64,000 bases of DNA, taken from the NCBI GenBank assembly GCA_964235705.1, contig CAXSDP010000007.1, forward strand, positions 1-64,000, read 5' to 3'. The notes under the pieces are model-generated. The model worked only from the letters and a program-made list of their open reading frames with translations, was not told where the DNA came from and did not search any database. Each line of letters starts with the position of its first letter. Position 1 is the first letter of the stretch. Origin of the DNA: RH-AL1 sp964235705. Lineage in GTDB: Bacteria; Pseudomonadota; Alphaproteobacteria; Rhizobiales; Beijerinckiaceae. Positions 8,252 to 16,020 of this stretch are shown here, in pieces. A program made the position numbers and the translations under genes.

Positions 8252-9076
8252 ATGTCGAGCGATAGGACCTGGCCCGGCTCGCTGGTGCTGGCGGGCGCCG
8301 GCAAGATGGGCGGGGCGCTGCTGCGCGGCTGGATCACGCAGGGCCTGACGGCGCTCGCGGTCAGCGTCGTCGATCCCCACCTCGACGAGCCGACGGCCGA
8401 ATACTGCCACGACGCCGGCGTCGGCCGGGAGCCGCCGATGGAACCGCCCCCCGCGCTGGTCCTCGCCGTGAAGCCGCAGACCTTCGCCACCGACGCCGCG
8501 AGCTTCGCGGCCCTGGCCGGGCCGGACACGTTGGTGATCTCCATCATGGCCGGCACCACGCTCGCCGCGCTGCGCGGGGCGCTGCCCCATGCCGGCGCGA
8601 TCGTGCGCGCCATGCCCAACATGCCGGCCGCCGTCGGACGCGGCGCGAGCGCGCTGGTGGGCGAGCCGGGCTTGTCGCCCGACCATCGCGCCGTCGCGCA
8701 GACCCTGCTGGGCGCGGTCGGCCACGTGGAATGGCTGCCCGAGGACATGATCGACGCCATCACCGCCGTGTCAGGTTCCGGCCCGGCCTACGTGTTCCTC
8801 CTCGCCGAATGCCTCGCCGCCGCCGGGGTCGCCGCCGGCCTGCCCCCCGACGTCGCGGACCGCGTCGCCCGCGCCACGGTGGAGGGGGCCGGCGCGCTGA
8901 TGGCGGGACATCCGGAGCTGACGCCGGGGCAGTTGCGCCAGTCCGTCACCTCGCGCGGCGGCACCACGGCGGCGGCGTTGGCGGTGCTGCGCGCACCCGA
9001 CGGGATGGAGCGACTGCTGACCGCCGCCGTCGCGGCGGCGAAGGCGCGGGCCGCCGCCATGGCCGGCGCCGGCTGA
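8252..9076 (+). CDS. proC: Pyrroline-5-carboxylate reductase
   Basis: A 274-residue protein that reduces pyrroline-5-carboxylate to L-proline with NAD(P)H, the last step of proline synthesis. The Rossmann loop G-A-G-K-M-G-G-A is near residue 15, A-M-P-N-M-P-A-A-V-G-R-G follows near 123, and A-V-S-G-S-G-P-A-Y-V-F near 172. The signature near the C-terminus reads V-T-S-R-G-G-T-T, where the family normally has Pro in place of the Arg. ATG 8252 is used; a GTG at 8240 in the same frame overlaps the previous stop (GTGA) and would add four residues. It forms an operon with the YbjN gene. Confidence 0.92.
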   Translation: MSSDRTWPGSLVLAGAGKMGGALLRGWITQGLTALAVSVVDPHLDEPTAEYCHDAGVGREPPMEPPPALVLAVKPQTFATDAASFAALAGPDTLVISIMAGTTLAALRGALPHAGAIVRAMPNMPAAVGRGASALVGEPGLSPDHRAVAQTLLGAVGHVEWLPEDMIDAITAVSGSGPAYVFLLAECLAAAGVAAGLPPDVADRVARATVEGAGALMAGHPELTPGQLRQSVTSRGGTTAAALAVLRAPDGMERLLTAAVAAAKARAAAMAGAG

Positions 9077-9372
9077 ACCCCGCACCGGGGTCGCGAGCAT
9101 CCAAAAGGCCAGCAAGCGGGTGGATGGTGTGGGCGCGTACGTCCGGGGAAAGCGATCCGATGAAGGCCGCGCCGCGCCCTTGTCGGCCTTCCTCCCCGTG
9201 GGCTTCGCCGCGGCGGCCGCCGACACGGCGCCCTTCACCGCCGTTCACGACCGGCGAGTGACGATCGGCACCGGTCGCATTGCAACGGAGTGTTGCGCAA
9301 CGTGACTTGCCGGCTCGAAGGCCCCTCGGCTACATCCAACCGGTTCTTCCAACATGACGGCGGGTGCGGCTT

Positions 9373-10172
9373 ATGACGGCGACGGACCATGGCTTCGCGA
9401 GCGACGCGGACCGACTCTCGGCGTCGCCGCGGCTGTTCGAGAACCCGCTCCTCGACAAGCTGTCGCGCGTTCACTGGTCCGTGCCGCTGTTCGCCTACGT
9501 GCCGATCATCCTCGCGCTGGGCGTCGCCTCGTTCGAGCTGATCGCGCCGCTCACCGCCACCGCCACGATCGCGCTCGGCTACCTCATCTGGACGCTGATC
9601 GAATATTTCGGCCACCGCTACCTGTTCCACTGGGAGTTCCCCGGCACGCTCGGCCGGCGGCTCCACTTCCTGATCCACGGCGTCCACCACGACCACCCGA
9701 ACGATCCGCTGCGCCTCGTGATGCCGATCCTGCTCTCGGGTCCGATCATGATCGTCGCATGGCTCGTCGCCAGCCTCGTGTTCGGCGCGACGCTGCGCTA
9801 CCCAGCGCTGGCCGGCTTCATCACCGGCTACGTCGCCTACGACATGGTGCATTACTACACCCACCACGCCCAACCGACCACGTGGCTCGGGTTGACCCTG
9901 CGCCGGCTGCACCTGATGCACCACTTCCGTGACCACGACAAAGGGTTCGGCGTCAGCGCGCCGTACTGGGACGCCGTGTTCGGCACCGCCGAGCGCAAGC
10001 AGCGCCGCCGGNNNNNNNNNNNNNNNNNNNNNNNNNNNNNNNNNNNNNNNNNNNNNNNNNNNNNNNNNNNNNNNNNNNNNNNNNNNNNNNNNNNNNNNNN
10101 NNNNNNNNNNNCGCGCCGTACTGGGACGCCGTGTTCGGCACCGCCGAGCGCAAGCAGCGCCGCCGGACCTGA
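9373..10172 (+). CDS. Fatty acid hydroxylase / sterol desaturase family protein, split by an assembly gap
   Basis: An integral membrane di-iron enzyme. The first 213 residues are intact and contain all the histidine boxes of the family: H-R-Y-L-F-H, H-G-V-H-H-D-H, H-Y-Y-T-H-H and H-L-M-H-H, between hydrophobic helices. This spacing fits the FA2H/ceramide-hydroxylase-like group, so a hydroxylation of a membrane lipid acyl chain is likely. A run of 100 N (10012-10111) interrupts the gene. The 55 bases before the gap are repeated exactly after it, so merging the two copies gives one frame that ends RKQRRRT and a stop at 10170-10172, a protein of 214 residues. The apparent extension through the gap is an artefact. 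ATG 9373 or the in-frame GTG 9364 may start it. Confidence 0.85.
10012..10111. other. Assembly gap of 100 N flanked by an identical 55-bp overlap
   Basis: Exactly 100 unknown bases. Positions 9957-10011 and 10112-10166 are the same 55-bp sequence. A scaffolder that inserts a fixed 100-N spacer between two contigs sharing an unmerged end would give this picture, so the true sequence probably has neither the gap nor the second copy. Confidence 0.9.
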
Positions 10173-10176
10173 CCAT

Positions 10177-10243
10177 CCCTCGCCGGACGCGGGGCTATGG
10201 TCGCCCTCGCCGGGCGCAGGGCTGTAGTCAGCCCTCGCCGGGG
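10177..10243. repeat. 27-bp imperfect tandem repeat, about 2.5 copies
   Basis: Units starting ccctcgccgg lie at 10177-10203 and 10204-10230, and a partial third begins at 10232. The block lies between the hydroxylase stop and the end of epmB, and the epmB stop codon (10228-10230) is inside the second unit. It resembles other short duplications at gene ends in this window. Confidence 0.8.
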
Positions 10244-11253
10244 TAGGTGTGCGCCCCGCCCCGGAAGTCCGTGACGATCCCGCCGTCCCAAGCGTCCGGC
10301 CCCAACGGCGCCTTGCCGTGGCCGCCGGGGATGTCGAGCACGTAGGTCGGCTGGCAGAGGCCCGACAGCCGGCCGCGCAGCGCGCCGACCAGGGCGCGGC
10401 CTTCCTCGATCGACAACCGGAAATGCCCGGTGCCCGGCGCCATGTCCGGATGGTGGAGGTAGTAGGGCTTCACCCGCAGCTCGACGAAGCGCCGCATCAG
10501 GGCACCGAGCGTTTCCACGTCGTCGTTGACGCCGCGCAGCAGCACGCTCTGGCTCACCAGGACGAAGCCGGCGTCGGTCAGCCGCGCGAGCGCCTCGGCC
10601 TGCGGCTCGCCCAGTTCGCGCGGGTGGTTGGCGTGGATGGCGAGGTAGACCGGCACCCCCGCCGCCCGCAGCGCCGCGATCAGGGCCGGCGTGACGCGGG
10701 CGGGGTCGACCACCGGCACGCGGGTGTGGACGCGCAGGACCTTGACGTGCCCGATCCGCGCCAGCCGTTCGGCCACGGCGGCGAGGCGGCGCGGCGACGC
10801 CGCCAGCGGGTCGCCGCCGGTCAGGATCACCTCCCAGATCGCGGGATCGGCGGCGATGTAGGCCATCGCGCGCTCCAACGCCTCGCGCGACAGCGCGGTG
10901 GCGCGCCCCGGACCGACGCCCTCGCGGCGGAAGCAGAAGCGGCAGTACACGGCGCAAACCTGCACGAGCTTGAGCAGGACGCGGTCGGGATAGCGGTGGA
11001 CGATGCCCTCGCAGGGGCTGTGCGCGCCATCACCGATCGGGTCGGCGTCCTCGCCGGGCGCGCCCCGCAACTCGCGGGGGTCGGGCACGAATTGGCGGGC
11101 GATGGGGTCGTCGGCCGCGCCCGGCTCGATCAGGCTCGCCATCGCCGGCGTCACCGCGACGGCGTAGCGGGCCGCCACGCTGGCGGCGGCATCCACCGCG
11201 TCGGCCGCGATCAGCCCGGCGTCGGCCAGCGCCCGCGCGTCGCGCAGCGTCAT
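10228..11253 (-). CDS. epmB: EF-P beta-lysylation radical SAM protein EpmB (lysine 2,3-aminomutase family)
   Basis: A 341-residue radical SAM protein that converts (S)-alpha-lysine to (R)-beta-lysine for EF-P modification. The cluster motif C-A-V-Y-C-R-F-C-F is near residue 100, followed by I-L-T-G-G-D-P-L, H-T-R-V-P-V-V-D-P and H-P-D-M-A-P-G-T-G-H-F-R. The length fits EpmB rather than the longer catabolic KamA. Its start overlaps the epmA stop by four bases (ATGA), so it is translated from the same message. The gene product next door is the ligase and the target EF-P is just upstream, which fixes the role more firmly than sequence alone. Confidence 0.9.
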   Translation of the reverse strand: MTLRDARALADAGLIAADAVDAAASVAARYAVAVTPAMASLIEPGAADDPIARQFVPDPRELRGAPGEDADPIGDGAHSPCEGIVHRYPDRVLLKLVQVCAVYCRFCFRREGVGPGRATALSREALERAMAYIAADPAIWEVILTGGDPLAASPRRLAAVAERLARIGHVKVLRVHTRVPVVDPARVTPALIAALRAAGVPVYLAIHANHPRELGEPQAEALARLTDAGFVLVSQSVLLRGVNDDVETLGALMRRFVELRVKPYYLHHPDMAPGTGHFRLSIEEGRALVGALRGRLSGLCQPTYVLDIPGGHGKAPLGPDAWDGGIVTDFRGGAHTYPGEG

Positions 11254-12299
11254 GTGCCGACCTCCGCGACCGGCGCCCACATCACGTCGGCGACACTGGT
11301 TGCCCCGGTCGTCAGCATCACCAGCCGGTCGAAGCCGAGCGCGATGCCGCAGGCGTCCGGCATGGCCGGCAGCGCGTCGAGGAAATCCTCGTCGAGCGGG
11401 TATCGCTCGCCGTAGATGCGCGCCCGCTCCGCCTCGGCCGCCTCGAAGCGGCGGCGCTGCTCGGGCGCGTCGCGCAGCTCGGCGAAGGCGTTGGCGACCT
11501 CGACGCCGCAGGCGTAGAGCTCGAAGCGCTCGGCGAAGCGGGGATCGTCGGGGCACGGCCGCGCCAGCGCCGCCTCGCTCGCGGGATAGCGGGTCAGCAC
11601 GCTCGCGCGGCCCAGACCGAGGTGCGGCTCGACGCGCGCGCTGAGGATCTTGGAGAACAGGTCGGACCAGGTGTCGTCACCCGCCACCCGCAGGCCGCAG
11701 GCCGCCGTCGCCTCGCGAAGGCGCGCGAAGGCGCCGGGCGCGTCGGGCAGCATCGCGGCGAGGTCGACGCCGGCGTGGCGGCGGAACGCGTCGACCACGC
11801 TCACCACCTCGGGCGCGGCGAGCGGGTCGGCGTCGCGTCCGCGATGGCGCAGCACCGTCGTGCCGGCCGCCTCCGCCGCGACGCGCAGCAGCGCCGCGCA
11901 ATCGGCGACGAGGTCGTCGAGCGTGGCGCCGGCACGGTACCATTCCAGCATGGTGAACTCGGGATGGTGCAGGCGACCGCACTCGCGATCGCGGAACACC
12001 GGCGCCAGCGTGAACAAGCGCGACACGCCGGCCGCCAGCAGCTTCTTGCAGGCGAATTCGGGCGAGGAATGGAGGTAGAGCGTCGAAGCGGTGCCGTCGT
12101 CGGCCCGCAGCCTCGTCGCGAAGCCGGCGACGTGCGTCTCGTTGCCCGGCGACACCTGGAGCACCGGCGTCTCCACCTCGTCGAAGCTCCGCGCGGCGAA
12201 CCACGCGCGAACCGCCGCCTTGATCCGCGCCCTGGCGCGCAGCGCGGGCAGGCGGGGCGCGAAAACGTCGGGCTGCCACCAGGGCGGGGGTCGGCACAT
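11250..12299 (-). CDS. epmA: EF-P--(R)-beta-lysine ligase EpmA (GenX/PoxA)
   Basis: A 349-residue paralogue of the class II lysyl-tRNA synthetase core, without the N-terminal anticodon-binding domain. It activates (R)-beta-lysine with ATP and attaches it to EF-P. Motif 2 is seen as F-R-D-R-E-C-G-R-L-H-H-P-E-F-T-M-L-E-W-Y-R (about 109-129), and motif 3 as G-I-A-L-G-F-D-R-L-V-M-L near the C-terminus. Start ATG 12299. The stop overlaps the epmB start. The 114 bp up to efp is a shared divergent promoter region. Confidence 0.92.
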   Translation of the reverse strand: MCRPPPWWQPDVFAPRLPALRARARIKAAVRAWFAARSFDEVETPVLQVSPGNETHVAGFATRLRADDGTASTLYLHSSPEFACKKLLAAGVSRLFTLAPVFRDRECGRLHHPEFTMLEWYRAGATLDDLVADCAALLRVAAEAAGTTVLRHRGRDADPLAAPEVVSVVDAFRRHAGVDLAAMLPDAPGAFARLREATAACGLRVAGDDTWSDLFSKILSARVEPHLGLGRASVLTRYPASEAALARPCPDDPRFAERFELYACGVEVANAFAELRDAPEQRRRFEAAEAERARIYGERYPLDEDFLDALPAMPDACGIALGFDRLVMLTTGATSVADVMWAPVAEVGT

Positions 12300-12413
12300 C
12301 GTGATTTCGCTTGAACAGGAGCGGCGGGAGCGGCTAGCGAAGGAGCGGAGCCGCCAGCGCCGCCCCCGGGCGCGGCCGTCTCGACCCCCTCCGTTCTTAT
12401 CAAGGACTTCGCC

Positions 12414-12983
12414 GTGAAAGTCATCGCCAGTTCGATCCGCAAGGGAAACATCCTCGAGCGCGGCGACGGGCAGCTTTACGTCGTCCTGACCGCCGAGAGC
12501 TTCCACCCCGGCAAGGGGACGCCGACCACGCAGATCGACATGCGCCGCCTGTCCGATGGCGTGAAGACCACCGATCGCTACAAGACGACCGAGCAGGTCG
12601 AACGCGCCTTCGTGGAGGACTCGAACTTCTCCTACCTTTACAAGGACACCGACGGCTTCACCTTCATGAACCAGGAGAATTACGACCAGGTCATCGTGCC
12701 GGACGAGGTCATCGGCGAGCAGGCGGTGTACCTGCAGGAGGGCATGGTCTGCGTCGTGTCCATGTTCAACGGCACGCCGGTCGGCATCCAGCTGCCGGCG
12801 CGGGTCGTGCTGGAAATCGTCGACACGGAACCGGCGATGAAGGGGCAGACGGCATCGTCGTCCTACAAACCGGCGAAGCTGTCGAACGGGGCCCGCGTCA
12901 TGGTTCCGCCGCACATCGCGACGGGAACGAGGGTGGTGGTTCAGGTCGAGGACGGGTCCTACGTCGAGCGCGCCAAGGACTAA
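12414..12983 (+). CDS. efp: Elongation factor P
   Basis: A 189-residue three-domain beta-barrel protein that relieves ribosome stalling at consecutive prolines. The modification loop reads H-P-G-K-G-T-P and the lysine is residue 34, the position beta-lysylated in E. coli and Salmonella. Domain III has the expected P-P-H-I-A-T-G-T-R-V-V-V-Q-V-E-D-G-S-Y-V-E-R end. Having the modifying enzymes EpmA and EpmB directly divergent from it supports the beta-lysyl form of EF-P in this organism. A perfect palindrome follows the stop at 13001-13018 and may act as a terminator. Confidence 0.96.
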   Translation: MKVIASSIRKGNILERGDGQLYVVLTAESFHPGKGTPTTQIDMRRLSDGVKTTDRYKTTEQVERAFVEDSNFSYLYKDTDGFTFMNQENYDQVIVPDEVIGEQAVYLQEGMVCVVSMFNGTPVGIQLPARVVLEIVDTEPAMKGQTASSSYKPAKLSNGARVMVPPHIATGTRVVVQVEDGSYVERAKD

Positions 12984-13000
12984 AGGCGTTTGAAACCAAG

Positions 13001-13018
13001 GGCCCGGCGCGCCGGGCC
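13001..13018. terminator. Perfect 18-bp GC palindrome after efp
   Basis: GGCCCGGCGCGCCGGGCC is its own reverse complement. It lies 17 bp after the efp stop and 8 bp before the stop of the convergent small gene. A strong stem would form in either transcript, but no U-tract follows, so this is a possible bidirectional terminator or mRNA end-protecting hairpin. Confidence 0.5.
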
Positions 13019-13026
13019 TGCCGAGG

Positions 13027-13230
13027 CTAGGACGACGGCTCCATCTTAGCGTCGATCGCCCGTATGAGCGTGTTCATCTCGTTCGGGATTTCCGCCGGCG
13101 GATTGTACAAACGGCCGAGCCGGCCACCGATGAGGCGGGACGCGGTCATGCCGGACCGGAAGCCGGCCAGAGGCGGCGTTTCCAACCTGCCTTGGTCGAA
13201 ACGTCCCTTCGCGTTCTTGTCGTTGAACAT
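13027..13230 (-). CDS. Small hypothetical protein
   Basis: A 67-residue frame starting MFNDKNAKGRFDQGR and ending K-M-E-P-S-S. It has balanced composition, with a helix-like C-terminus (E-M-N-T-L-I-R-A-I-D-A-K-M), and G/C-biased third positions. No family was recognised. It could be a small regulatory or structural protein. An in-frame start further upstream (13275) is possible. It converges on efp. Confidence 0.45.
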   Translation of the reverse strand: MFNDKNAKGRFDQGRLETPPLAGFRSGMTASRLIGGRLGRLYNPPAEIPNEMNTLIRAIDAKMEPSS

Positions 13231-13440
13231 TGGCACTCTCAACCTGCCTGCGTGTCCCAACGCGACGGCCTCCACCAGTCGTCGTCGTCGGGTCGATCGC
13301 TATGCTCTGGATTCGCTGATGAACCGTGAACGGCGGCAAATCGTTCCAGCCTCCACAGCGATGACGTGACATCGAAACATCACCAAGACCCTGCTGGCGC
13401 AGTTGAATTTCGTGGCCGCGCGGTGGCGGTGGGTTCCCGG

Positions 13441-13505
13441 CGAACCGCTCATCCCATGTGGTCGATCAGCCCAGGTGGTCGATCAGCGTCGGGATGAGCG
13501 GTTCG
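13441..13505. repeat. 15-bp perfect inverted repeat enclosing a 17-bp-period duplication at the mutT end
   Basis: CGAACCGCTCATCCC (13441-13455) and GGGATGAGCGGTTCG (13491-13505) are perfect inverted copies. The loop holds gtggtcgatcagc twice, at 13458-13470 and 13475-13487. The mutT stop codon (13466-13468) is in the loop, so the right arm is coding and the left arm lies downstream. A 3' mRNA hairpin for mutT is plausible. Confidence 0.75.
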
Positions 13506-13870
13506 TCGGCCGGCGGCATCGGCAGGTCGCGCAGGTCGCGCGGCTTCAACCAGCGAAGCGGCTGCCCCTCGCAGGATCGTGCGGCTCCCTCCCAGCGCCG
13601 GCAAACGTAGAGCGGCATCAGCAGGTGCGTGTCGGGATACGCGTGACTGGCGAAGGTGAGGGGCGCGAGGTCCCCGGCCGTGACGGTGATGCCGAGTTCC
13701 TCGCCAAGTTCGCGCACCAGCGCGTCCTCGGGTCGTTCGCCCGCCTCGACCTTGCCGCCCGGGAACTCCCACAGGCCGGCGAGCGCCTTACCCTCCGGCC
13801 GCTGGGTGACCAGCACGCGGCCGGCACCGTCGACGAGGGCGGCGGCGACCACCAGCAGGAGCCGCGTCAC
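13466..13870 (-). CDS. mutT: MutT-type Nudix hydrolase (8-oxo-dGTP diphosphatase)
   Basis: A 134-residue Nudix protein. The box G-G-K-V-E-A-G-E-R-P-E-D-A-L-V-R-E-L-G-E-E-L-G-I (residues 38-61) is complete, with its R-E-x-x-E-E catalytic core for Mg2+. Upstream W-E-F-P is also typical. MutT removes oxidised dGTP from the nucleotide pool and so prevents A-to-C errors. It follows argJ on the same strand by 13 bp, the usual order in Rhizobiales. The region across its start codon is a 17-bp-period duplication shared with the argJ stop. Confidence 0.9.
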   Translation of the reverse strand: MTRLLLVVAAALVDGAGRVLVTQRPEGKALAGLWEFPGGKVEAGERPEDALVRELGEELGITVTAGDLAPLTFASHAYPDTHLLMPLYVCRRWEGAARSCEGQPLRWLKPRDLRDLPMPPADEPLIPTLIDHLG

Positions 13871-13890
13871 GAGGGCGGCCGCGTCACGAG
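13861..13890. repeat. 17-bp-period tandem duplication across the argJ/mutT junction
   Basis: gccgcgtcacgag is present at 13861-13873 and 13878-13890. The two copies contain the mutT start (13870) and the argJ stop (13884). The duplication therefore set the spacing between two probably co-transcribed genes. Confidence 0.85.
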
Positions 13891-15116
13891 CGGTAGTCGC
13901 CGTTGATCGCGACGTACTCCTTGGTGAGGTCGCAGGTCCACACCGTCGCCCTGCCCTGCCCGAGCCCGAGCTCGACCTTGATCGGGATCTCCGGCTCGCG
14001 CATCAGGCGGGACACGTGCGCCTCGTCGTAGGCCGGGTCGCGCAGGCCCCCGTGCGCGACGCGGGTGCCGGCGAACCAGATGGCCAGGCGGTCGCGGTCG
14101 GCCGGCTCGCCGGCCTTGCCCACCGCCATCACCACGCGGCCCCAGTTGGCGTCCTCGCCCGCCACCGCCGTCTTGACCAGCGGCGAGTTGGCGATCGACA
14201 ACGCGATGCGCTTGGCGGAGGCATCGGACTCCGCGCCCTCCACGGTGACGGCGATGAACTTGCGCGCGCCCTCGCCGTCCTTCACGACCTGGTGCGCCAG
14301 GTCGAGCAACAAGCCGTCGAGCGCCGCCCTGAAGTCCTTGGCGCGGGGGTCGTCGGGGTCGGTGACGGGGGCGGCACCCCGCGCGGCGCCGGTCGCGAAG
14401 AGCAGAAGCGTGTCGGAGGTCGAGGTGTCGCTGTCCACCGTGATGGCGTTGAAGCTCGCCTCCACGCCGGCACCCAGCATCGCTTGCAACGCCGGCGCCG
14501 TCACGGCGGCGTCGGTGAACACGAAGGACAGCATCGTCGCCATGTCCGGCGCGATCATGCCGGCGCCCTTGGCGATGCCGGTCAGCGTGACGGGGACGCC
14601 GTCGATCGTGGCGGTGGCGGCGGCGAGCTTGGGGAACGTGTCGGTCGTCATGATCGCGCGGGCGGCGTCGACGATGCCGTCCGGCGACGAGGCGGCGTGG
14701 AGGCGCTCCAGCACGCCCTCGAACTTGGCGGCGTCGAGCGGCTCGCCGATGACGCCGGTCGAGGCGATGAAGATCGTGTCGCGAGCCGCCCCGGTGGCGC
14801 TCGCCGCGAGCTCCGCGACGCGGCGGGTGGCGGCGGCGCCGACGTGGCCGGTGAAGGCGTTGGCGTTGCCCGAGTTCACCACCAGGGCGCGCGCCGTGCC
14901 CCCGCCGAGCGCCGCGCGGCACCAGTCGACCGGGGCGGAGGGGCACCGCGACCGGGTGAAGACGCCGGCGACCGCCGTGCCCTCGTCGAACACGGCCAGC
15001 AGCACGTCGGTGCGGTTGGCGTAGCGGATACCGGCCGCCCCCGTCGCGAAGCGGACGCCGGCGACCGGCGGCACGGCGGGGATGCTGGCGGGAGCGAGCG
15101 GGGACACCGCGACCAT
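13884..15116 (-). CDS. argJ: Bifunctional glutamate N-acetyltransferase / amino-acid acetyltransferase
   Basis: A 410-residue protein of arginine biosynthesis. It transfers acetyl from N-acetylornithine to glutamate and, in bifunctional members, also uses acetyl-CoA. The precursor cleaves itself at the A-T bond in K-G-A-G-M-I-A-P-D-M-A-T-M-L, so Thr194 becomes the N-terminal nucleophile of the beta chain. Other conserved parts are V-V-N-S-G-N-A-N-A-F-T-G, S-T-G-V-I-G and D-S-D-T-S-T-S-D-T. The end (K-E-Y-V-A-I-N-G-D-Y-R-S) is the usual one. It is followed by mutT. Confidence 0.95.
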   Translation of the reverse strand: MVAVSPLAPASIPAVPPVAGVRFATGAAGIRYANRTDVLLAVFDEGTAVAGVFTRSRCPSAPVDWCRAALGGGTARALVVNSGNANAFTGHVGAAATRRVAELAASATGAARDTIFIASTGVIGEPLDAAKFEGVLERLHAASSPDGIVDAARAIMTTDTFPKLAAATATIDGVPVTLTGIAKGAGMIAPDMATMLSFVFTDAAVTAPALQAMLGAGVEASFNAITVDSDTSTSDTLLLFATGAARGAAPVTDPDDPRAKDFRAALDGLLLDLAHQVVKDGEGARKFIAVTVEGAESDASAKRIALSIANSPLVKTAVAGEDANWGRVVMAVGKAGEPADRDRLAIWFAGTRVAHGGLRDPAYDEAHVSRLMREPEIPIKVELGLGQGRATVWTCDLTKEYVAINGDYRS

Positions 15117-15331
15117 CGGGACGCCTTGCGTGGGAGGGTTGAGACCGAGCGCACCGCTTACGCGAAGGCCGTCCCGCTTCGCAAGCCGGGCGGCGGGGCG
15201 TTCGGCGTCGGCGTGGTGCGGGCACGTTCACCGCCGGGTTCACGTTCGTCGCTAGGCTGTTGCGTCGGGCACGCCTATATGCATCCTCGACGACCGTGTT
15301 CGAGCGACCGTGCTTGCCCAAAGGATAGTCC

Positions 15332-15568
15332 ATGCCGATGCCCGCCGCCGAGATCGATCGCTTGATCAAGGCCGCCATCCCCGACGCGGAGGTGGAGATC
15401 GTCGACCTCGCGGGCGACGACGACCATTTCGCCGCCACCGTCACCTCGTCCGCCTTCGTCGGCTTGAGCAAGCTGAAGCAGCACCAGCTGGTCTACGCCG
15501 CGATCGGCGAGCACATGGGGGGGACGCTGCACGCCTTGCAGCTTCAAACCCTGCCGCCCAAATCCTAA
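15332..15568 (+). CDS. BolA/IbaG family protein
   Basis: A 78-residue BolA-fold protein with the family pattern D-H-F-A-A-T-V-T-S-S-A-F-V-G-L-S-K-L-K-Q-H-Q-L-V-Y-A-A-I-G. The histidine in H-Q-L-V-Y can act as an iron-sulfur ligand when BolA proteins pair with a CGFS glutaredoxin. Exactly such a glutaredoxin gene starts 35 bp downstream, so the two are probably co-expressed and function together in iron-sulfur transfer or iron sensing. It is short, as in IbaG/BolA2 members, without the N-terminal extension of E. coli BolA. Confidence 0.92.
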   Translation: MPMPAAEIDRLIKAAIPDAEVEIVDLAGDDDHFAATVTSSAFVGLSKLKQHQLVYAAIGEHMGGTLHALQLQTLPPKS

Positions 15569-15602
15569 GGACGCCTCCGGTCACGATCAGAAAGGGTCAT
15601 CA

Positions 15603-15941
15603 ATGTCAGCGCACGACACCATCCAGAACGCCGTCACCGCCAACGACGTCGTCCTGTTCATGAAGGGTAACCCGCAGTTCCCGCAGTGCGGCTTCTCCAG
15701 CCAGGTCGTGCAGATCCTGCACTACCTCGAGGTGCCGTTCGCCAGCGTGAACATCCTGGAAAGCGACGAGATGCGCCAGGGCATCAAGGAATTCTCGAAC
15801 TGGCCGACGATCCCCCAGCTCTACGTCAAGGGCGAGTTCATGGGCGGCTGCGACATCGTCCGCGAGATGTTCCAGTCGGGCGAGCTCGCCGCGCACTTCA
15901 CCGAGCACGGCATCGCCTGCAAGCAGCCGGCCAAGGCCTGA
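15603..15941 (+). CDS. grxD: Monothiol glutaredoxin (Grx4/GrxD)
   Basis: A 112-residue single-domain glutaredoxin. The active site is C-G-F-S at residues 29-32, and the glutathione/cluster-binding parts W-P-T-I-P-Q-L-Y-V and G-G-C-D-I are present. Such proteins carry a [2Fe-2S] cluster bridged with glutathione and form complexes with BolA-type partners, here encoded immediately upstream. A gaaagg stretch (15589-15594) precedes the ATG as ribosome binding site. It converges on the glucan exporter gene after about 80 bp. Confidence 0.95.
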   Translation: MSAHDTIQNAVTANDVVLFMKGNPQFPQCGFSSQVVQILHYLEVPFASVNILESDEMRQGIKEFSNWPTIPQLYVKGEFMGGCDIVREMFQSGELAAHFTEHGIACKQPAKA

Positions 15942-16020
15942 CACGCTCGCCTGTCGGGGCGCGACGCGGTCCGAGTCGACGGCCAGCTGACCCGGCGAGC
16001 TCCCTTGGCCGGAGCTGGCG

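Noticed and set aside
9957..10166. Genuine long direct repeat or frameshifted hydroxylase gene
   Set aside because: Exact 55-bp identity on both sides of a standard 100-N spacer is better explained as an unmerged contig overlap.
13656..15365. A 569-codon plus-strand frame opposite argJ
   Set aside because: Antisense shadow; argJ on the minus strand has all catalytic motifs.
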